Source: Lonicera japonica (lineage: Eukaryota > Streptophyta > Magnoliopsida > Dipsacales > Caprifoliaceae). Taken from it: a DNA stretch of 64,000 nucleotides. A model generated the notes under the pieces. That model searched no databases. It had not been told where the DNA came from and saw only the letters and a list, made by a program, of their open reading frames with translations. The stretch is from positions 51,690,783 to 51,754,782 of the forward strand of contig CM038464.1 of the NCBI GenBank assembly GCA_021464415.1, in the 5' to 3' direction. Position numbers and translations under genes: made by a program. How positions within the stretch are numbered: position 1 is the first letter of the stretch; each line of letters starts with the position of its first letter. Shown piece after piece: positions 1 through 15,395 of the stretch.

Positions 1-2523
<2,523 letters not shown>

Positions 2524-4497
2524 GGATGCTGATCATCTTTAGTGTTGATGTGGTCGTGAGAGTTTCACTTGGTAGTTTGGCTGCCATCTTTTTCCCCTTT
2601 TTTTCTGTTGTAATAATGTGCAAGTCTGATGTAAAAACAAATGGTCAATTTTGGATTGCTGTTAATAGTTAATATTTGAATGCATGCGGCTTTGTAATAG
2701 CGATTGAAGTTCTGATATATAGAATTTAGCTTGTCCAATTTGGCCTTCGGGTAATATGAGAATTTTTACAAAAAAATATTTTAACACTCCAAAATCATCT
2801 TTAGTAACAAGAGTCTCAAAAGATTCATATAAAGTGTCATTAAAAATGATTTTATAGTGTTGGAGTACTTTTCGAGTGATAATATCATTACCCTGTTGCA
2901 AGATATATTCACTTTTTTCTTAAAATCTCTGCATTACTCTCTTCTGTCCTGCAAGTTGCAAGCTCTGTCCACATAACTAATTTACTGTATTTTTATTGGG
3001 TTAGTGAGATAATGTCATTGTTGGTATCCATTGTATTGAATATTTTCTCATCCCTTGTCTTTAAGTTCTGATTTCACTTTCACTTATTCAAAATAATTAC
3101 TAATAATATTGTAACAAGTGGTCAGGAATATATTTTATGATCACAAGATATAGTTCATTGATTATTTTCACTCGAACATATATCTCACTCAATTTGAGAA
3201 TTAAAAATGAATACTCCAACGAGAGGGATGATAGAACTGGTTTATCCTAGTATATTTTGTCATTGCTATTGCTTCAAGCTGCAGGAAGATTAAAATTTTC
3301 ATCTAACCCTTTCTAAATGCATTTATTTCAACTCTCTTATAAATTCATGAAGATTAAAAAAGTCTTTCATATTATATGAATTCTATTTCTTCAAGACACA
3401 GAGCCTGCTCTAGAGAACAGCTACCTCTGTCTTTTTTCGTTTTGAAGCTACGTGGCTGAAGATGCTCTGATGCAAGATAATTATTGAAGCTGCATGGGAA
3501 ATTGAAATCCAGGTTTTCCTCAATTCCTAGGTGTTGGATAACTTTGCAGTCTCTCTAGAGCAATTAAGTATTAAAGAGTATTGTAATGTCACATAAAATT
3601 CCTTGCCTAGAAACCACCAACTCGAGTTGATTTTAATTTAAATACGATGCCTCTATTGATATGGATACAGGCACTGCTGGTATCAGAGCAATAATATGTA
3701 AAGAAAGGAGCTACCATTGGAGGATTAGCTGCAGCTATGTTTCCTTATTGATAGGTTGGGGCAAAAATATGTATGTATAAAAAAGCCATGCCTATTGGGT
3801 AAAGTTTGTATGGCTACCTTCGTTTATCACTAATATAAATCCTTCGGTTTGGTTAAAAAAAATGTCACATAAACTTGCAATATTACCATATTTTTTAATT
3901 ACATAAATTTACAATGGTATTTTGGTTATACATGAGTAGGGAAATGATATAAAGAGAATCAATTTCTTGGTCCTCAAATGCGGATCAATCATTTTGAGAG
4001 AGTAAACCGATGAATTTCTACTAAATTTCATCAAAAAATTAAATTGGAAATTAGGTTAATAAAAAAATTGATATATATTTGCATTTATGGTCTTTAAAAA
4101 ATTCATCAATTTACCTTACAAAAATGGTTGGTCTGCATTTAATAATAAAAAAACTGGTCCTCTTTAAATCCTATATACTTACTAGTTGTACTCACTAAAA
4201 TATAATTTTTACCAATTCAATCTCTTTTTAAATAAATTGAAGTCATGATAAGTGTTTCATAAAACATATGCCATGAGTTCAAGTTTCATGAGATGCAAAC
4301 TTAGAAGCTGAGGCTACCTATGATTTTATAAATCCCCTAATTTTTGCGCATATGACTTATCTTTGACTGAAGCAAACATAATTAATCGCAATACTCATAA
4401 ACCGACCCGAACAATCTTATAAAAATATCTCCGATAGTATAATCAAAATAACAATTATAATCAATTTTAACAATACTTGCTAAAAACACTATCTTAA

Positions 4498-4734
4498 GGC
4501 CTCGTTTGATTTGGGTATTAAAAAGTGGGATGTGATTGTTAATACCACTTTTTTTATAATACCTTGTTTGATTCGCACAAATGTGCTGGGATTACTAATA
4601 CCGATACTAACTTAATACCACTATTTGTGTTATAATTTAATACCAGGGGGATGTGGTATTGTTTATCCAGAACTAAGAAAAATGAACCATATATTTTCAA
4701 AAATGCCATTACTACTATAATATTTTAAAAAATG

Positions 4735-4770
<36 letters not shown>

Positions 4771-5057
4771 TATTATTATTATTATTTTAATTTTTTTTAA
4801 ATTTTTTTTTTTAAAAAAATTATTATTTTTTATTTGTTTTAAAAAAAATTAATTTTTTTTTTAGTCCAAAATATAATCTCGTATACGAGTTACATAATTA
4901 AATATGGTATTAACATCAGTATGAGATATCCCAGTATTAATACTGCATGAATCAAACAAGATATTGGTATTAAATTAATACCAGGATTAATAGTCCAGTA
5001 TTATTAATACTAGTATTATTAATCCCATTGACTCTAATACCTGAATCAAACGAGGAC
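4498..5057. mobile_element. PIF/Harbinger (Tourist)-like MITE
   Basis: The left end 'ggcctcgtttgatttgggtat' pairs with the right end, which reads 'gtcctcgtttgattcaggtat' on the other strand. The element is flanked by TAA on both sides, matching the 3-bp target duplication of PIF/Harbinger elements. The interior has repeated 'taataccagtatta' words and a CTA trinucleotide run. It has no coding capacity. Confidence 0.7.
4738..4770. repeat. (CTA)n microsatellite
   Basis: About eleven CTA units inside the MITE, followed by ATT units. Confidence 0.9.
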
Positions 5058-5065
5058 TAATGGTA

Positions 5066-5610
5066 TAATCAAATGTTAGCAACCTTTTAACCAATAACCA
5101 AATCTACTCCCTTTATAATCAAAGTTAACAACATTTTTCAATAATCAAAATGAGGGATCCACTAATTCTATTAGGTAAAAGAGAATCTTTTCAAATTTAA
5201 ATCATCTTTCCCTCATTTTTTTTGAAACAAAATTCAAATTATTGAGAAAAAATAACCATTGGGGATCCTTTTACTTTAACAACTTACTAAATGAATAATC
5301 AAAAGTCATTTTGACTATTCAATTTTGGTTATTTCATTGGATATGCTTTTAGCAACCTTTCAACCAATAACCAAATCTACTCATTTTATAATTAAAGTTA
5401 ACAACATTTTTCAATAACTAAAATGAGGGACTACTAATTTTATTGGGTAAAAAAGAATCTTTTCAAATTTAAATCATCTCCAAATCTACTCATTTTATAA
5501 TTAAAGTTAACAACTTTTTTCAATAACTAAAATGAGGAATCCACTAATTTTATTGGGTAACAGAGAATCTTTTTAAATTTAAATCATCTTACCCTCTTTT
5601 TTTTGAAACA
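5066..5610. repeat. Three related direct repeats
   Basis: Blocks at about 5066-5225, 5345-5480 and 5481-5610 share 'accaaatctact', 'aaagttaacaac', 'aaaatgagg' and 'ttaaatcatct' in the same order. The third is partial and abuts the second. They look like a tandemly amplified AT-rich unit with point differences. Confidence 0.7.
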
Positions 5611-7144
5611 AAATTCAAATTGATTAATTTGTAGTCAATCAATATAAGGACCCCATAAATTCAGTTGTTGAGAAAAAAATAGAGGACACTTACTTAACTT
5701 TAATAATTTACTAAAATAATTTTAATTATTTAATTTTAATTATTATATTAGAGATAGCTGTAATCCCTTCCTTATTTCTATTGATTTCGTCCAGATTTAT
5801 AGAATGTGAAATTTGTATTAAATATTGAAAAAGACACAAAATTGACTTTATTAATTGTCCTTTATAGAGCTGCAACCGTGGGGTGGGTGGGGTTGGGGTG
5901 GGTGTTGGCTTTTGCTTTAAACCTCGAGTGTACATTTTCACTTGCACAAACAGGCAATAAAGTTTTACATGGACTAACTAAGAAAGAAGGTTGGGTTGGT
6001 GAATGTGATCTATGTTAGCTGGATATTGACATCTCATGGTAAGCGTTAAGCGGATAAGACTTCATCCTATATGTGCATACTAGAGATTCAAACGCACACG
6101 TAATATCTGTGCATGCTTTCTTTTTTTTATACACATAAATATTTAAATTAAATTAAAAATATTAAGAAATAAGGGAATGACCCAATGATAAGATAGATAT
6201 CTCTTTCTAACCAAAAGCATTAACCACTTAAATCTCTCATGGTTAGTCCATGGATGTGAAGCTTTTGGGGCATATATATATATATATATATATATATTCT
6301 GCACGTCAGAGTAATACATTTAATATTCATTTGATTTAAGTTTTGATTTGTTCTTAAAATTGTGTTAGGAGGGTTGAATAACGAGTTAACGAATTTAAAA
6401 ATTATCATTAAAAAATTTTGGAGCAAAAAAAAACTTAAACTGAACAAACACTTAATAGTTAATGCATAATCTATATACAATTAGAAGTAAGAAATATTGA
6501 ATTTTAAAAATATATAAAAAAAATGAAACATGAATTAAGAGTAGTGTTAACTTGTTCAGTAAGGGAACATGATAAAAATAAGAATAAGAATACATATATT
6601 ATTAAAAAAGACACAAATTTTTACAAAGGATTTAATTCTTTTTATTTGTAACAAGTATGTTTAAGGTACAAGCTTATATTTTCTAAGAATTTATTTTTTT
6701 AACAACAAATAGTAAGTTTGACACGATTGCATTTAATAAAAGAATAAATAACCAAAATATTTTTGGGACCGACAATCTTATATCTTGTTAGCACCTTCGA
6801 CGCTCTTGGAGGTCCGGAGTTTAATCACACGTTTTAGGATATATAAGTAATTAAAGAGAATATTTTTTTTATTCATGTCAAAAATATTTATACAAAGTTT
6901 TGCACGAATCGATTAATGTTAGAAAGTAGATGTCAACAACCAACTCCAACTATCAAAAAAATTTGCATGTACCGAAAGTCAATTTAATACAACTCGATTT
7001 TGTAAACCCTTGTGGCCTGTTGCGGCTTTTTGGGAATTAAAAAGGTGAAAATGACAATATACAAAAACCAACTCCACTGCGTTTCTTTCCCCCTCAATAG
7101 GCTTCTTCACCATTTTCTCACTCTATTTGCCGGCGGAGATTTTT

Positions 7145-7245
7145 CACAAATCTCCATCTCTCTTTCTCTCTCTACATACACTTTCGATCGTTGATTAATC
7201 AAATAACTTATACACACATACGTAAACGTATACAGTGTGTGAGAA
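7145..7245 (+). promoter_or_regulatory. Pyrimidine-rich 5' leader of isocitrate dehydrogenase
   Basis: A CT run ('ctccatctctctttctctc', 7155-7175) lies 70-90 bases before the ATG, as is common in plant 5' UTRs. I could not place a TATA box with confidence. Confidence 0.35.
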
Positions 7246-10200
7246 ATGGCGTTCGAGAAGATCAAGGTCGCCAATCCCATCGTTGAGATGGACGGTAATA
7301 TATCATATTAATGCTCCGATCTATTCATACCTGTACTTGAAATTATTATTATTATTCTTGTATACAGATCTGTTCTTCTTATGATTTACACTCTCAACAC
7401 TTCAGTCCAGTGTTGATCTAACGAGTAATTAATTGATAGTGTGTTATGAGATTATTTTATGATCCGACGATTTTTTATTCGTATAGGAAATGAATTGTAA
7501 TTAGCTTAGATAGATATATATATATAGCTGCTTAAGTTGGCGGGGTCTTGCATCTGCAATGAGAGATATTCGAGCCTTTGACCTTTGTAGATATTGATAA
7601 ATATCTTCATCTTGCTTTTGAGATTCAACTTTTTGTCCAGTTTTTTTCCCCCCCAAAATTTAAGCTGCTTTTTATTGATCTTAATGCTCTGTATGAAATT
7701 TTATTTGAAAAATTAGGATCCGAATCCTTGAGTTTCAACATTTTGAAAAAATTAGGATCTCGTTCCTGACATGAGATGGAAACTTTTTAGGACGTGATCC
7801 TCTAACTTTTCTAGGGACAGATATAGTATTTATAGGAACCACATCCTTTAAAAAAAAAAAAAGTTGGAGGACTGCATCCAAAAATGTTTATTTTAGGGAC
7901 CGGATCTTAAAATCCCCAACATTTTTAGTATGCGGTCCAATACTTTTTTTTTTTTTTCAAATGATGCGGTCTCGCTGTATCTGCTTAACTGTATCTTGAG
8001 ATACTGCGAGGCAGTATCTGCCCAAGGACCACATCCTAAAAGCCCCATTTTATTTTCTACTTAAAAATAAACGTGAACAGTCAATAGAGCTTAAAACTTA
8101 TTAAGCAGGTGGTTATAATTGATCTCAAAATCTGTCATTTTCTTCTTATGAAATATGTTTAATTGAGTGGTTGAGTTGGACATTTGTACACCTGATTGAA
8201 ATTATACTTGTAGAAAACCAATTTTCATTTAACGTATCGTGGCCTTAATACTTCACAGTGGCAAATTCTTGATTATCCCTGTTTTATATGGAGAGGGATA
8301 TTTGATAAAGACTATGATTGGCAAGATTTTGAAATATTGGCTTTTGATATTTCAGTTCGTTCTATCTTATATGCTTACTACTCTTAAGTCTTAACACATA
8401 CCAAAGGACTGTCCACCCTTAGAAAAGCGTCTTCCAATCTCAACCGTCCAATCTTTTATCCCTTATACATTTTTAAGATTAAAAAACGTTTGCCCATTAT
8501 TATATAGATGATAATGCATGAATTTATTTAATTCTGATAATTCAGACCGATTGTTCCAATCATTTTGCAGATGAATATATCGCATTTTCATTTTTCTATT
8601 TCTAATTTTCCTTTTGGTGGATTGTGAATCATGGAGTACTAAATGAATCACTTCCTTGATCGAATTCCTTGCTCTAGGTGCTACAATGGTTGCAGAAAGA
8701 ACAATGGACATACTTCTAGTTACAATCACATTCCTTGTTTTGGATTTTGTTCATTCAGAAATTAAAACCCATTATATATGTTTTATAGTTGGCAAGCATG
8801 TATGTAACATTATAATTTAGCAAATAATACTAACTGATATATATTATTTTGAGAGTGACAAAATTCAGGTATCTACAAATACAACTCGCATAATGTCTGC
8901 ATAATTGTTTGTTGAAGAGTGTGAAACAAACTTTGTCCATAAAGTCATTTTTTTTTTTTGTAATTTTGCAGATTAGAGTTATCTACAATGCTAAATTCTC
9001 TCTCTCATTTCATTCTTAATTCTGTGTTGCAGGAGATGAAATGACTCGAGTCTTTTGGAAATCAATAAAGGAGAAGGTAATATGCTTTTTCAGATGCATA
9101 TACTTAAGCTATTGTTCTTTGCTACTTCAGTTTTTCACTGTTTAGACAATATTGCTAATGTTCAAAAATTGCATTATATTCTACAGCTCATTTTCCCATT
9201 TTTGGAGCTGGATATAAAATATTTTGACCTTGGTCTTCCTCATCGAGATGCTACTGATGACAAAGTTACGGTTGAAAGTGCAGAAGCTACCCTCAAGTAC
9301 GCATTCGAACACTTTAATTTCTTAATTTCCATCTTAAACATTTAGCCTTTTTTTTTTCCTTATTTGCTGTATTGGTTGGATGTATATTGTAAGGAATTCT
9401 AGCATACAATTTATCTTCCATCCCCTTTAGGTTGACTGCCAGTTTCGCCTTTTCACTTCAATTAACTTTATGATCTTAAGCTTCATTTTTGTCCATTTTT
9501 CATTTTTTTGTGTTTATGCTGAAATCTGATATGAGTGATGTAATTGTAGGTACAATGTAGCAATCAAGTGCGCAACCATTACACCAGGTACGCATGGCCG
9601 GTATTTTTATTTTCATTTAATGAATATATTGCTGAACGTGCAAAAGTCTCTGGGATTAGTGGTATTTTATCATTATCTAAAACAGAATAGTGCATGTTAT
9701 TTTCAGATGAAGCTCGCATGAAGGAGTTTACCTTGAAGCAGATGTGGAAGAGTCCAAATGGGACAATCAGGAACATTTTGAATGGTTAGTGAACTTGCTC
9801 ATTGCACTCTCAATCTTGAATCTGTTAGGGTATGTTTGATTTGCATTTTCTTCCATGGGAATTGTACTTTTCCACCCAAATTCCCACTTTTGATTTGTTT
9901 GATTGGCCAAATTTTCCGTGGAATTCATTTTCGAACTTTTGGTCAAGTGAGTGGATTTTCCTCAAAAAGTGGGGAAACAAATTCCCATACCCTCCTCCCA
10001 ATAGGAATTGAAATTCCACGTAGAAAAAATGGATTACGAAAACCCTCCTCTCTCTCTCTATATATATTGTACATAGTATGCATATATATATACACCTATG
10101 GTACAGAAAAGACAACTTTTTAGGTAGAAAATACAGGCAGTCAAAACACCTTCAAATGACATTTCTATGGAATACAATCTAGGAAATTCAATTGCCTCTA

Positions 10201-12087
10201 ATTCCATGTTTGCTATCAAACACACCCTTATATTCGTGTGAAAATGAATTTGATTGTTGATTGCTTATTATGATTGGCATTTGGGGCAGGCACGGTATTC
10301 AGGGAACCAATTATGTGCAAAAACATTCCAAAGCTCATTCCAGGTTATTACCATTTCTTCATGTTGCTTCTTTGTTCTTTTATTATTATCTACGGTGGAG
10401 TATAGCAATACTCATTTTGCCCAATTTTCAGGATGGACAAAGCCAATATGCATTGGAAGGCATGCTTTTGGTGATCAATACAAAGCAACTGATGCAGTTA
10501 TCAAAGGACCTGGGAAACTCAAATTGGTGTTTGGTAATTTGTTCATTTATTTTCCTCCCATCCTGAGCAGCTTTCCAGACTTGTACCTTTAGATGCTGTT
10601 TGATTTGCAATCTGAAGTGTGTGTATGATTGGTAAAAGAATTTATGACTAAAAAAAAGATATTCAAAGCTTACTGGTTAATTTGGGTCTGAATGATTAAG
10701 CGGTAGCGCAACTTTACTTAATACTATGGTCTGAATGGTTGCTTAATAGCGTTTTGGCCCTCAACCCAACTTTTTTGGTCATACTCTAAAAGATAAAATA
10801 AGGGTAATATGGACCAAGTGATATGTTTAATGTCTATTCAGATATTGCATTTAGACAAGAAACATACAAAAATTTCAGATTCAGAATTTAGATTTTAGGT
10901 TCAACATTCAGATTCAAACAAATACACCCTTATTTTAACTTTATCGTTGTTTTTACAGTTTCTGAACAACTCTATTTGTGTGATCATAAGAGCCTTTTCA
11001 CCTTTAGTTATGTGTTTAATTTATGTTCATGTTTCCAATGAGACTATTACAAGCAAGGGTGCTTATCATTTGTGCAGTACCTGATGGAAATGACGAAAAG
11101 ACAGAGTTGGAGGTTTACAACTTCACTGGTGCTGGAGGGGTAGCTATGGCAATGTACAACACTGATGAGGTTTGTTCAAATTATTTAGTGGTTACCCAGA
11201 AATTAAATTTCAAGATTGCTGCAGGCAACTGATATGTGTAATTTATCCTAATTGTCATCAATGGGAACACAGTCCATTAAAGCTTTTGCCGAGGCTTCAA
11301 TGAACACGGCTTACCAGAAAAAGTGGCCTCTCTATCTCAGCACGAAAAATACCATTCTTAAGAAATATGATGGAAGGTATGCATATTTCTTGGTTTGCTT
11401 ATTATATTGATTTATTTGCCTTTTGGATTGCACGTCTAATCTTGTGGAAGTTCTCAATAAGCTTGTTAATTTGAAGTCCTTTATATTTTTGGTATTTTTG
11501 ACTTTGCTCCTTGTGACCCTGTTTATATGCTGAAATTAGACATAGTTTGATAACTTGACTTATCTCTGTGCACGAGAAGCTTATATATGAATAAGGGATT
11601 AAGTCAAAGGGTACATAAACAATATTCATGGGGCAAGGTCTAAGGATTATCTGAACAGGATAGGTCTAATATCTCATTAATATTAGGGGGCAAAGTCTAA
11701 AGACCCCTACTAGTTTTCATTCTTTGGTCCACTAATTTTGTGGTTCTTTTGTTGACGAAGATTCAAGGACATATTTCAAGAAGTTTATGAAGCCAATTGG
11801 AAATCAAAGTATGAGGCTGCTGGGATATGGTGAGTAGCCGAACTATTTAATCTTAGATTCTTAGCACAACATTGGTATTTAATTCCCATTAAATGCCTCA
11901 TTATCTTCAATTGATGTGAACTTGTAGGTATGAACACCGTCTCATCGATGATATGGTTGCTTATGCTCTCAAAAGTGAAGGAGGTTATGTATGGGCTTGT
12001 AAGAACTATGACGGTGATGTACAGAGTGATTTCTTAGCACAGGGTATGTTTGATAGATAAGCGAGATGTTAAAAGCTATGAAATGCA

Positions 12088-12119
<32 letters not shown>

Positions 12120-15100
12120 GCGCACAAAAGCACACACTTCAACTGCTTTTTTCAATCTCTTATCTTTGGTTACATTACTTGCAGGGTTCGGATCTCTGGG
12201 GTTGATGACATCTGTACTGGTATGTTCCTTTTTCTACATATCCATACAATTTTTATTTATTGTAATTTTCTGTTCGGTATTTTCTGTGTAATTAGGACTA
12301 GACTTCAGCTGTTTGATATCCTGCATTTACTCATCACTTTGGGTGTTTTAAGTTGGCTCAATTTTCACTTTCTTCCATTTTCCCACTTTTTTGGTGTTTG
12401 ATGGCCAACATTTTCCATGGGATGGCCGTATATTCCCATTAAATTCCTCAGAGCAAGTGAGAATTTCATTTTTTACCTACTGACCTAGTCCCCAAGAAAT
12501 TGAATTAAATGGAAAAAGTTGCACATATTTTGAGGACAAGTTGGCTTTTACTTTACAGAAACTTTTATTTCCCATCATTTGTTTGATTTACACAAGAACA
12601 TGGAAATTACACTATGTTCCGGGTTTAAAATAAGGTCCATCAAGCACCTTGAAATGACATTTTCCACAGAAACAAATTGCTAGCAATCCAATTGTGTAGA
12701 ATTCAATTCTTTTCTAGCCTTTTTTCCATGCTTGCAACCAAGCATACCTTTCTTTTCTGTGGAAAGTGCCCAAGATAAATTTTTTCCATCTTTAGTAGTG
12801 TTTGATTACATAGTTTTAGAGGAATCCATTTTTACGCTACAACATGCTTTATTTAACCTAATTTTCTCTTTTACCTGGAATCCAAAAGCCTTCTCTGACT
12901 AAGTTTTTATTTCCCATTTTGTTTTCCATGGAGAAGTGCTCGATGAAAAATAAGTCCAAGTAACTCAATAACCATGAAAACCAATCCCATGCGCACTGGT
13001 TCCGTACTTCCATGATCCCTCCCTTGTACATGATTTTAGTGGTCCATTGATAAAAAAGAGATGTTCTCCATCTTTTCCTCCTTTTTCATGCAAACTTTTC
13101 CTTACCAATCGCCTAAAAATTGTAATCTATGGAAAAACTGAAAATGTAATAGAACATCTCACGAAATCACTCATCTCTTCTATTTGTAGAAATTCATTGT
13201 GTTTTCTAACATTTTTCCAACTCTTTTTACTAGAAATTAGGTAGAAGGGCTTATTATACATTGATTTTTACGAAAAATCCAATGAATAATATTTTTTTGA
13301 ATGAAGGGCCTATTTTTAATTGGTAATTTGAATGAAGGGCCTATTTTTAATTGGTAATTAGTGTAAGATGCCTATTTTGTTTTATATTTTAAATGAATGT
13401 ATTTGAATAAATTTAAATATCATTTAATTAATAAAAACATGTTATGTATTACCTAAATTACCCCTTTTAATGAAATTTTCACAAAAAATATGGACTGCAA
13501 AGTTCATATTGCAATAAAATATGAACTGCAAAGTTCATATTGCAGTGAAATATGTACTGCAATATGAACTTTGCACTAAAAATATGGACTGCAAAGTTCA
13601 CATTGCAGTAAAATATGGACTGCATTATGAACTTTGCACTAAAAATATCGACTGCAAAGTTCACATTGCAGTGAAATATGGACTGCAAAGTTCACATTGC
13701 AGTGAAATATGGACTGCAAAGTTCATATTGCAGTCCATATTTTAATGCATATTGATATTTTTTTAGTTTATTTTAAGGGTTGGGATGTCATTTTATAATA
13801 AAAAAAAGACACATGTCATATTATCAATAAAATAAAAAAATAGGCCCTTTATTTAAAAAAAAATTATTCCTTGGCCTTAGTGTGAAAATCTTTCTCTAAT
13901 AAGCCCTTTTTTTTAATTGCCCCCCCTCTTTTTATTTATTTATCAAACACCACCTTAATAGTTAATAATCAATTCCTATATTTTGGTAATTTTATGAAAC
14001 TACCTCTTATATAATTAATCATATCTTCCTTATGTTCCCTGAGTGCTCACCTATTTTTGAGTTTTAATGGGCCCCACTTACGGTTTAGGTTTGTCCGGAC
14101 GGGAAGACTATAGAAGCTGAAGCAGCACATGGCACTGTAACACGCCATTACAGAGTTCATCAGAAAGGAGGGGAAACTAGCACTAACAGTGTAGCCTCAA
14201 TTTTTGCTTGGACTCGAGGGCTTGCACACAGGTAAAATTATGATTTATAATTGGAATTTTTTAGACTTTGCCCCTTTTTCTTAACGCAAATTGCACTTTA
14301 CTCCCAGCAGTTTCATAATTATTTGGTCTTGTTAAACTACATGCTGTGAATCTCAAACATTCGCCAAAAAAAAGAAAATAAAAATCAGGCGAGTTGTCAA
14401 TTATTGCTTGGTACATATTTGACTTTCTAAGAATGCACTAATTCAATGCTGTAGAATAAACTTGTATCCTATTGTGAGTTTTTGTAAGTTGATCATGTTC
14501 TGAAAAGGAATGTGGACATTTATTTGAGGCATCCATTATTAGTGGACTCTTAATTTGGGACGGAGACAGTATTGTGTAATACTTTGACCTACCTCATTTT
14601 TACGCGCAATCACTTGATAGTCTTTTGTGAATTTGCTAAGCTCTTTGTCTACCACAAATGTTGTTTGTGTAATACTTTTAAATTGATATAAATTGGCGAA
14701 CTATTTTTGTATTTTGACAGGGCAAAGCTGGATGACAATGCTAGGCTTTTGGATTTCAGTGAGAAACTAGAAGCAGCTTGTATTGGTGCAGTGGAGTCGG
14801 GGAAGATGACCAAGGATCTTGCACTTATTATTCACGGCCCCAAGTAAGTGATCCTCGATTTTTTAAACCATATCCGAATATATTTAGATTGGATTATAAA
14901 AAGTATTATATATATATATATGAAACTAATATTAAAGCCAAGATTTAATAACAAGAAACTTTTATCTTTTTCTTTTCCAATAAAAAATTAATAAAATTAC
15001 ACATACATTTTATGAGTGAGCTGTTAAGTTCAATAATGACAATGAGATAAATACAATTATTTGAAAAAGTTGAATTATAAAACATTTAATTTCTTATCTT

Positions 15101-15395
15101 TTAATGTACTCATTCAAACCAGATTTTTAACGAATTGGATTGATACCAATCTATATTCAATGAATAAATGGATACTCTAATTATCAGATATTCTAATTAC
15201 AAAAATCCATTCATGCATGATCAAACAGGTCGGGTTAAAGTCCGTCCAGTCCAATAATTTCCTTGCGTGATTTAAGTTGTAATGAACATGTCATTTGTAT
15301 GATGTAGGTTGAGCAGGGAGCATTATCTGAATACCGAAGAATTCATCGATGCTGTGGCAGATGAGCTGAAAGCAAAACTATCTGGCAAAGCATGA
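7246..15395 (+). CDS. ICDH: NADP-dependent isocitrate dehydrogenase, cytosolic type, complete
   Basis: This enzyme oxidatively decarboxylates isocitrate to 2-oxoglutarate and makes NADPH. Fifteen exons: 7246-7294, 9033-9076, 9187-9296, 9550-9587, 9707-9784, 10290-10343, 10432-10533, 11078-11169, 11273-11376, 11761-11829, 11928-12043, 12185-12219, 14089-14231, 14721-14843 and 15308-15395. All phases join to give 414 aa ending LSGKA. The protein starts [20 protein letters not shown] with no transit peptide, which argues for the cytosol. The active-site arginine corresponds to R134 in [14 protein letters not shown] (human IDH1 R132). Metal-binding aspartates are D254, D277 and D281; the family signature is [20 protein letters not shown] (273-292). 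Intron 12 (12220-14088) is enlarged by two transposable elements and intron 5 by one. The coding sequence appears intact. Confidence 0.97.
9828..10227. mobile_element. PIF/Harbinger-like MITE in isocitrate dehydrogenase intron 5
   Basis: The left end 'gggtatgtttgatttgcat' pairs with the right end, read as 'gggtgtgtttgatagcaaac' on the other strand. TTA flanks both sides (9825-9827 and 10228-10230). Inner arms 'ttccatgggaatt' and 'aattccat' are also complementary. It has no coding capacity. Confidence 0.75.
12341..12748. mobile_element. MITE in isocitrate dehydrogenase intron 12
   Basis: The ends 'gggtgttttaagttggc' and (reverse strand) 'ggtatgcttggttgcaagc' are imperfect inverted repeats, with 'ttccattttccca'-type text shared with the intron-5 element. 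TTT flanks both sides, which is weak support for a target duplication. Confidence 0.5.
13247..13906. mobile_element. Non-autonomous inverted-repeat element with palindromic internal array, copy 1
   Basis: The ends are 'gggcttattatacattgattt' and, on the other strand, 'gggcttattagagaaagattt'; homology between the arms continues through 'aagggcctattttt' over about 70 bp. The centre (13485-13740) is an array of 'atggactgcaaagttcatat' and its complement, about nine half-palindromic units. It lies in isocitrate dehydrogenase intron 12. Two further copies lie at 54211-54779 and 55086-55632. No long ORF with transposase similarity is present. Confidence 0.7.

Larger units (their letters stand above)
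2524..7245. other. Intergenic region between UGPase and isocitrate dehydrogenase
   Basis: This holds the UGPase 3' UTR (to about 2700, with AATAAT-like signals near 2610), AT-rich sequence, a MITE at 4498-5057, related direct repeats at 5066-5610, and the isocitrate dehydrogenase promoter and leader just before 7246. No exon-like coding sequence was seen. All open frames here are short and have low complexity. Confidence 0.6.

Noticed and set aside
13485..13740. Regularly spaced repeats resembling a CRISPR array
   Set aside because: Units are self-complementary, vary in spacing, have no unique spacers, and lie in a plant nuclear intron inside a transposable element.
13479..13745. Open frames on both strands with repeated [19 protein letters not shown] units
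   Set aside because: Both frames come from the palindromic 'actgcaaagttcatattgc' array of a transposable element. Symmetric open frames on opposite strands are expected from a palindrome.
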